A DNA stretch of 64,000 nt, taken from NCBI GenBank assembly GCA_030280995.1, contig JASXTE010000017.1, forward strand, positions 22,892,498-22,956,497, written 5' to 3'. This document shows positions 57,479 through 64,000 of the stretch, piece after piece. Source of the stretch: Hemileia vastatrix. Its lineage: Eukaryota > Basidiomycota > Pucciniomycetes > Pucciniales > Zaghouaniaceae. Within the stretch, counting starts at the first letter, position 1; each line of letters opens with the position of its first letter. The translations under genes were made by a program, and so were the position numbers. Below the pieces are notes generated by a model that saw only the letters and a list, made by a program, of their open reading frames with translations, was not told the origin of the DNA and did no database searches.

Positions 57479-60400
57479 TTACCAATCCTAAATAATTTCA
57501 ACCATATTAAAGAAAATAAAATGTCCATGTTGTTTAATTTTATACTTACTAGTGTCTGAAGTCCAACAGCAGTGATAACATTGTACTTTATTCCAAACAT
57601 TCCCCTTTGGTGCTGTAAAGTGGCGGCATGTCCAATAATTGAATCTTGATTTATCACAATTTGTGTTGCTTTTTCTACTCTTACTAAACAGCAATGCACT
57701 TGTGGAAACACCTCATAGGGATCCTTTTTTGTATCTTCTGGTATAAGCTCTTTAAATGGACTAACGATTAGATAGACTTTTTCATTATCGTCCTTTGAAC
57801 TAAAAAGCTGATCAATATGCCCAAACTGACTATTTTTTCCAAAGTAGAATTCAATGGTAGAATTCCCAGGATTCTGTTCATGAGTCCTATAACGCTTTCC
57901 ATGGACCAATATGCTTGCTATATTTTCAACTACCCTGTCTCCTACCTTCTCTGATGGTAACAAAGCCCGTTTAGATGTCTCTTTTCTTAAGCGTGCCCTT
58001 ACCCATTTTGTAAATAATGCCTCAGTTAAATGGAAATGTCTTTTTTTTGTATCGTACTCAATTTTTTTAATATTAGATACATACTGAGCATCATCTTCAG
58101 CTTCACCTAGTTCCAATACCCTAGACTTCCAATGCCAGTGCTTGAGCATGGTCCGTGGTATTTCTTCTATGTTCAATAAAAATAAATTAGCTCATTTGCA
58201 TTTTTAAGCGCCCAAATACAAAACTAAATACCTGGATGATGATTGTTTGGAATTTCTGATAATATACCATTCACTCTTTCAGCAGCCCAAGTAGCCATAC
58301 CTACGGGTGGACCAAAACATTTAATCATTTCTGTAAAATGTTGAGTGAAATGAAGATTTGGCTTAAAGCTGATATTTTTCCAACCTTCTTCCAAGCAGTT
58401 ACGATACTCCAATAGCAGTTGTTTTAATTCATCAACTTCATCGGCAGAAACATTTTTTAGAGTCAAAAAGTTGGTAATTGAACTTAAAGTGGTGAGTGAT
58501 TTGAGAAGATAATATTCTCTAGGTTTGTGGTCTGACGTCATGGATGTCTCGGCTTGATTTAATTTTTCTACCCAAAGGGGGATAAGTGACAAAGGAAAGT
58601 AAACAGTATAAAGTACATGCCACTCCTCAGCTTTGAGTGAACCTGACTTTTTAGATCCTACTTGTTTTGGAACTCGTGAAATCCAGGAAGGTTTTTTTGT
58701 TTGCTCTATCACATTCCACACTGCCTCTAGCTCAGTGGCTGACAATCGTGGATTACTAGTTCTTTCACTTTCTTTCTCTTTGCCCTTCTTTTTATCTTCC
58801 TTACTTCTAATAGTCTCAACGGATGGATTAGATCTTTAACTTTTGGATATAATGATACTTTTTTGCCTTAAGTTATAGGTTGGATTTCGACTTCCACTTT
58901 CAGAAGCATGTTCAGAGCCAAACTCTAAGGTTTGAAAGTGATGTTCAGAACTTGATGACTTTGTCCGGCTGTTTTATTCTTCCAATTCAGCTCCTCCACT
59001 ATCCATTCTAAGATATGTTTGTGACCGTCTCATTGTACTTGTATATTGTAGTCTTTTTTGCCGTCCCACTGGTTCAATATTATCGGCATCAGTGCTGATT
59101 AAGCTGCTTCTACGTTTTTTATATTGCTTATTTAGAAATATATCAGAACGTGCATCATCATCTTCTCTTCTTACATGCCAATTTTTTTCCTTTGTCAGCT
59201 ATTTTTCTAGGTCGATTGCGGCATTTTGTATTAGATAAAAAGTTAGACTGTGATCTTTAAGATTTCCAAGCATGTGTGAATGCATCAAGTCAATTGAGCA
59301 ATATTCCGTAGGTTGCCAATATACAAGGTTATTTAGCTTGCTCCATCGAACCCCTTGACTCCTAACAATAGATACCCGCTCCCAATGTGACTGGCACTTT
59401 TTCCACTTCTCTGCCCAGTGCATATGATCCTCATGAGTACGTAAGGAAAATTTTTCGACTTGATGCTCACCGATTTCATCTTTTGAAATATGACAGACAG
59501 AGCAGAACTTAGTGGCTGAGTGACTTGCAAAACCAGCAATCTTTCGCATTGCTGGAATGTCTCCTATTAAAGAGAATAATGCAGCCCTTATTTTTCGGCC
59601 CTGTGGATAGTGAGGTGTTTTTTCAATAAATATGCCATCCCATAGAGTCTTTAGTTCATCAACAAGAGGCTTCAGAAGATGATTTATTTGTTCACTCGTT
59701 GGCTCAGTTGGACCGGGAATAATAGCATACAAAAATAGATTTTCGGTTTTGTATTGATCTTCTGTAGGCAAGTTCATACACACCAACAAGATATTACCCA
59801 CAGATTTTGATGACCTCCAATACAATTTCCACCCGGCCTAAACCAGTCAAAATATAAACTAAACATTAAATTACCTCAGGTTTTTGTATATCCATCGACA
59901 CTTCTATTTTGAGTTGTAGAAATATCTGGAAAATTTTTCCATACAAAACCATCATATACATCTTTCATGACATCCCTTTCCATGTTTTCTAGAAAATCAT
60001 TTTTTTTCTCAATCAGCGTCTCGAATTTGATTAGTTTAGACTTTGCTGAAAGCCATTCAACCAAACTGTTGTGATGAAATGTTTTACAAGGATGGTAGAT
60101 TGCTTCTTCTTGTTTATACTTAGCCAAATACAAATTTTCATCACAATTGACAGTTTCTTCTCTCTGTCCTAAATCTTTCAAATAGCGCTTTGAGGATGAA
60201 TAAAAAGGTTGAGTACAAGATAAGATTGATGGTTGGTGTTTGGGGATATACTCGTAAAGAGCAAAGCACTTAGCACAGCATGTCTTGGTGACAAATAATG
60301 GATTGAGTTGCAATCGACTAAAAACTGTCTCTATAGAAAGGGGAATCAGGCTGATGATTCTGCTAGTATCTAGTTTGCCTATGTCACTAAGAAGTCTGAG

Positions 60401-60844
60401 TTTGTTGACTTCATCATGCAAAAATTCAGCACAACCTTCTTTTCTTAAATGATGGATAAGAGAAAGTTTCGCTGCTTGCCACATTATCTTTTGGCTATAA
60501 GGCTCTTCCAAATTCAAATTGTTTGACCGTGGTAGAGATTGAATTGTTTCCAAAACAGGCTGCCCCTAAGCAAAGAAAAAAAATAGAGATTAATTGAAAC
60601 ATAATTTCTCTTTATTTACCAAATATTGATGTCTTACAAGATCTGGGATGTTGGATCCTAAGTTAGGTGAAGCGCTGGATGTACCAACCATCTGTGCTTT
60701 GCGATTTCTTTCCTCTTCATGTTTGGAGTATGACTGAGATGTTTTAAAAGCTACACCAACTTCAAAGCTTCCCAATGAGGTCTGATGCTTTCTTGATGAA
60801 CATCCAAGCTCTTCACATTTACAAACGCGAAAAAATGGTGGCAT
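57479..60844 (-). pseudogene. Tnp2-family transposase, element 1 copy (decayed)
   Basis: Homologous to the element 2 transposase along its length. Start MPPFFRVCKCEELGC at 60844; TCCAKCFALYEYIPKHQP; LIGDIPAMRKIAGFASHSAT; GVRWSKLNNLVYWQPTEYCS; IDLMHSHMLGNLKDHS; MATWAAERVNGILSEIPNNH; a downstream exon from about 58167 (EIPRTMLKHWHWKSRVLELG) and the tiny Asp-Trp-stop exon at 57487-57479. Lesions: TGA at 59876-59878, a one-base deletion near 59823, and stops near 59198, 58976 and 58838. It keeps the Cys lost in the element 2 copy, and its exon 2 donor (G|GT) is sound. Confidence 0.85.
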
Positions 60845-61922
60845 TTTAAGACTTCTGGATATAAGAAATATGTTACTGGATGGTAGCAAATGAACAAACT
60901 ATTTATTTATTGTGAAGCACTTACTAAAATAAGCAAATTTTTACGTCTCAAGAAGTTTATCAACAAGTTGGTTACCATGGATTTCTTTGAATGTTTTTTT
61001 CATGCAGATCAACCATGCATTAAGTAGGTATCCATACTGTGCATCAGAAAAATGTTTCAGACTCGCTACATTTTACAATGTTGCATACATGTTTATCAAA
61101 CAGCTTATTTTGCACAAAGCATAATACTATAAGAGAATAAAAATTGATCGCATTTTTAAATATAGGAGAAACTATGATATAACTTGAATCAAAATAATAC
61201 CATTTAATTTATAATAATAAAGTTATTTAAGTGTTGCTGTTTTTTTTTTCTGAAATCACCTGAATTAATAAAATTCTGCCAAGTAACAGAAAGGTTTTCA
61301 CTAATAATCACTATAAGATATAAAAAAATTTATAATATTTATTTTTCAAAATATAGAATTACAGTCTGAAAAATAATTTTTTTTTCAACAAAATATATTA
61401 TTTTAAAATTTTCAAATCTAAGAGGTCATCAAAGTAAAGCTTCCAGAATCTATAAAACAGAATTTTTACATTAAGTTGCTAATTCCAAACTCTGAAAAAT
61501 TGGTATGGTTTCCGAGTAATCTTAGTAAATAAAATATATACATACTAATAAGGTGTTAATATTAATTTTTAAAATAAGTTTGTCAGCACAATCAACAAGC
61601 TCAAATAAGGTCATTATTTGCATTAAAATATTATCAAAATAAGTTGGAAAATCAAAATGATTCTACATTATATTTTTACCCGTTTATCATGCAATAATTT
61701 TCTATTACAGCTGAGTTATTTCCTTTTGAATTAATTATGAACATACATAGATATCCATATTTTATAGAGAAAGATATTCATGAGAAAGCTCATCTGTCCG
61801 TCCACTCAACTCTTCATCATTAACTATTTTCAAAATAAAAAATTTATTAAAGTAGTGTTTTTGTTGCCATATCCTTTCAAAATTTTATATTTTTGTTCAT
61901 TTTGCTTTTCATAACGTATATG
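60845..61922. promoter_or_regulatory. Shared upstream region of transposase and gene X, element 1
   Basis: 1.08 kb between divergent starts, AT-rich. The length equals that in element 2 within about 5 bp although little sequence identity is obvious by eye. Confidence 0.4.
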
Positions 61923-63040
61923 ATGAGCTCTAGTTGTTCATATTTTCTTCAGGGAAAAATACCTACTAATACCCATGTACTAAATAAAAGATTCAATGAG
62001 ATACTCCCTTGATCAACTTCTCATTTTTGCAGGTCTATTTACAATTTCTGTCGTGTGCTTTTGAATATTTCACCTCAGTCTAATGAATGGAAGCTGAACC
62101 CCACCAAAGAACAACTACATAGGTTTTCATTGTTCAATATAAGCTCTCTCAACATTGATATTAATTTGCCATATCCTGAACGAAATTACCGTGTTTCTGA
62201 ACAAATCCCTGCTATATTCCACAATGCTTTTATCCACTTTCTTCTTCAATGCAACTTTCCTGGAAAAACGTTTGCTTGGAATCTTGATTGGTTTCACGAG
62301 TGGAATCAAGTTTTGGCAAAAATTATCATTTAGCACTGGGATAAAGCTTTGGAAAATAATTATTTGGTTTCTTATTCAATGGAGTCTACTCATATTTCCT
62401 ACCTAAATCAAATGGGTGCTCTTCACCACTGGTTTATAGGTTATGCTGATAAATTAAGACTTGGAAAAGATTCTGATAGTTTCCGTGAAATAGTTAAAAT
62501 AAGAAAGTATAAATATAAAATAAAAAAGAAAGTAAGAACTAATATTTTTATCTTTTTTTTTACACAAGCTTATATAAATTTGACAATCTTTTTCAGAATT
62601 CTTTTAACCGAAATCACCTTCTTAAACAACTTCCAAGTGGTGAAACCTATGAGAATCTTTTCAAAAACGTCAAATGTTGCTCAGACACCGAAATTGATGA
62701 TGAAGGTTCTTTTAAGCGGATTTTATTGCCATGGAGATCTGAAGAATTCTCAAGACTTGCACGAAATCTTGACCAGAAACACATTCAAATCCGAGAATCT
62801 TCCTCTTATTCAGGAGAAATACTTAAGAACTTGGCATTATATGATTGATTAAATTCGGTATCCTCAATCGAGACTCACTTTAATTCTTTTCCAGTCCCCA
62901 GGGGTTTGCCAAGTGACTGCTATTCTTTATTATATCTCGCTTCTCTTAATCCTCAACAATTAAGACTTCTTAATTGTCAAGCCCCAATAAACATTTCCTA
63001 CATACTTGAACAAATTTCAAATTCTAATGTGAGTTATTGA
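61923..63040 (+). pseudogene. Gene X, element 1 copy (three stops)
   Basis: Aligns with element 2 gene X from the first Met (MSSSCSYFLQGKIPTNTHVL) to the end, with the same intron (62532-62596) and phase. Stops: TGA near 62010 where the sister has Pro, TAG near 62332 where it has Lys, and TGA near 62846 where it has Arg. Conserved blocks FAWNLDWFHEWNQVLAKIII, HHWFIGYADKLRLGKDS, KCCSDTEIDD and RGLPSDCYSLLYLASLNPQQ remain. Its 3' end overlaps SNF2 by 17 bases, as in element 2. Confidence 0.7.
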
Positions 63041-64000
63041 TGAATTCCCTAATCAATAATCTAGCAGACTCATATTCCTCGTTTCCAATATTTGGGACAC
63101 TTAACCTTAAAAAATTAGAACAGATAAATATTTTTAGCTATGATGCAACTTTATATAAAGAAAATTTCACATACATTGATAGCTCAATCTTTTTTCTTTG
63201 TATCTTATAAATGCTGAATTCAATACTTCTGCTTACAAAATACTTGAGTACATGAACTTCATTTTGTTGGCCCATTCTATACAGACGATCAACTGCTTGC
63301 TGTTCAACTTCTGGATTCCAATTTGGCTCCTGTTTCAATATTTTAAACAAATTCTCTTTTCAACCTTTTCTATTTCAATATAAGACTCTTTGACTTACCA
63401 TTATATATACATTTTGTGCACATCTCAAGTCTATTCCAACTCCTGCAGCCTTGATTTTACCAAGCAAAACTTGACATCTTTCATCATTTTTGAATTTGTC
63501 CACATTTTCATCCCTTTTTTTCATGCTCAACTTTCCTACAAGCTCTGTGTAGCTAATTCCATGGTCATCTAAAGCCTTTTTTATACTGTTTCAATGGATA
63601 GAATATTGAAATGTTGTTTAAGCTAAAAATAACTTATTGAGATAATTAATAGAATTCCTTACATTTCCAAAAAGTGCGCATATTCTGAAAATATAACAGC
63701 CTTGGGACAAATTATCCCCCGTTCTCCCCTTAAGAAAATTTCTAAATGACTGATTAGATGTATAATCTTTGCTGAATGTTTCCATGTGAAAGGAAATGTT
63801 GGAGGTTTATCTGGGTTTTCGTAGACAGGGTGGTTACAAAATTGCCGTAAAATTGACAGTTCTCGGAGAAACTCAGCTGAGTACCAAGGGAGGTTGGTGT
63901 TTTTAGAAGGCCCATAATAATCAGAAAAACGTTCTTGAAGCTTTGTAAGTTTTGAGTGCCAAGGTTCTGATAATTCTACAGATATTCCTTGCTCAATTTT
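63024..64000 (-). CDS. SNF2-family helicase, element 1 copy, C-terminal part
   Basis: Exons 63024-63105, 63175-63329, 63399-63585 and 63663 to beyond the edge mirror the element 2 gene exactly in length (82, 155 and 187 nt) and phase. The visible frame is open: ELSILRQFCNHPVYENPD, KAVIFSEYAHFLE, AAGVGIDLRCAQNVYIM, EPNWNPEVEQQAVDRLYRMG, and a last exon. In motif V the sister's GTIQAAG reads GKIKAAG here. The ATPase N-terminal half lies outside, so whether the gene is intact cannot be said. It is the least decayed gene seen in the right half of element 1. Confidence 0.8.

Larger units (their letters stand above)
9901..64000. mobile_element. Giant CACTA-like element 1, interrupted by element 2, right end outside window
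   Basis: The left end is at 9901. The left part (9901-25331) carries a hairpin array, the dioxygenase and gene Z. The right part (52242-64000) carries the palindrome array, Y, Tnp2 transposase, X and SNF2. Put together these give the same gene order as the complete element 2 that sits between them, and the break coincides with the AAT duplication around element 2. At least 27 kb of element 1 are present without the insert. Most genes are decayed, so it is probably older than element 2. A further 3.5-kb insertion may lie at 10834-14356. Confidence 0.75.

Overview
The window looks like a stretch of a transposon-rich, strongly AT-rich basidiomycete genome, most likely a rust fungus (Pucciniales). 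The evidence is short GT-AG introns, Ty3/gypsy gag-pol remnants, CACTA-like Tnp2 transposases with the basidiomycete-style Cys-rich front end, and transposon-linked TET/JBP dioxygenases. The species cannot be named from sequence alone. No tRNA, rRNA or ordinary housekeeping gene was found; nearly everything is mobile DNA or its debris.

Layout. Positions 1-4262 hold two nested Ty3/gypsy elements on the minus strand: the 5' LTR and gag start of element B (1-978) interrupt the reverse transcriptase of an older, decayed element A (979-about 4262). From 4262 to about 8660 there is a tandem array of about 610-bp units, each carrying a 38-46 bp palindrome. At 9243 and 9901 two transposon ends of the same family stand head to head, 657 bp apart. 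From 9901 to beyond the right edge lies a giant CACTA-like element (element 1), itself interrupted by a second, complete giant element of the same family (element 2, 25332-52241, 26,910 bp). Element 2 has roughly 40-bp terminal inverted repeats starting CACCACAG and a 3-bp target duplication AAT on both sides.

The two giant elements share one architecture, left to right: end repeat; array of different hairpins; TET/JBP-like 2-oxoglutarate/Fe(II) dioxygenase (+); unrecognised gene Z (-); array of about 19 near-identical palindromes whose spacers flip orientation; gene Y (-); Tnp2-type transposase (-); gene X (+); SNF2 helicase (-); end repeat. In element 1 these parts are at 14.6-16.4, 18.2-19.4, 21.8-24.2, 52.4-54.6, 55.4-57.1, 57.5-60.8, 61.9-63.0 and 63.0 kb onward. 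In element 2 they are at 31.2-31.9, 32.9-34.9, 35.7-38.1, 39.2-41.1, 41.3-42.9, 43.4-46.7, 47.8-48.9 and 48.9-51.3 kb.

A working reading (inference) is a self-contained chromatin toolkit: a transposase, a SNF2 remodeller and a 5-methylcytosine oxidase travel together with palindromes whose centres carry symmetric CpG sites. Those CpGs decay mainly to TpG/CpA, as expected if they are methylated. By reconstructing exons I find intact frames for the element 1 dioxygenase, the element 2 SNF2 gene (five exons, 711 aa) and element 2 gene X (350 aa). Both transposases, both Y genes, both Z genes, element 1 X and the element 2 dioxygenase carry stops or frameshifts, so neither element looks autonomous now.
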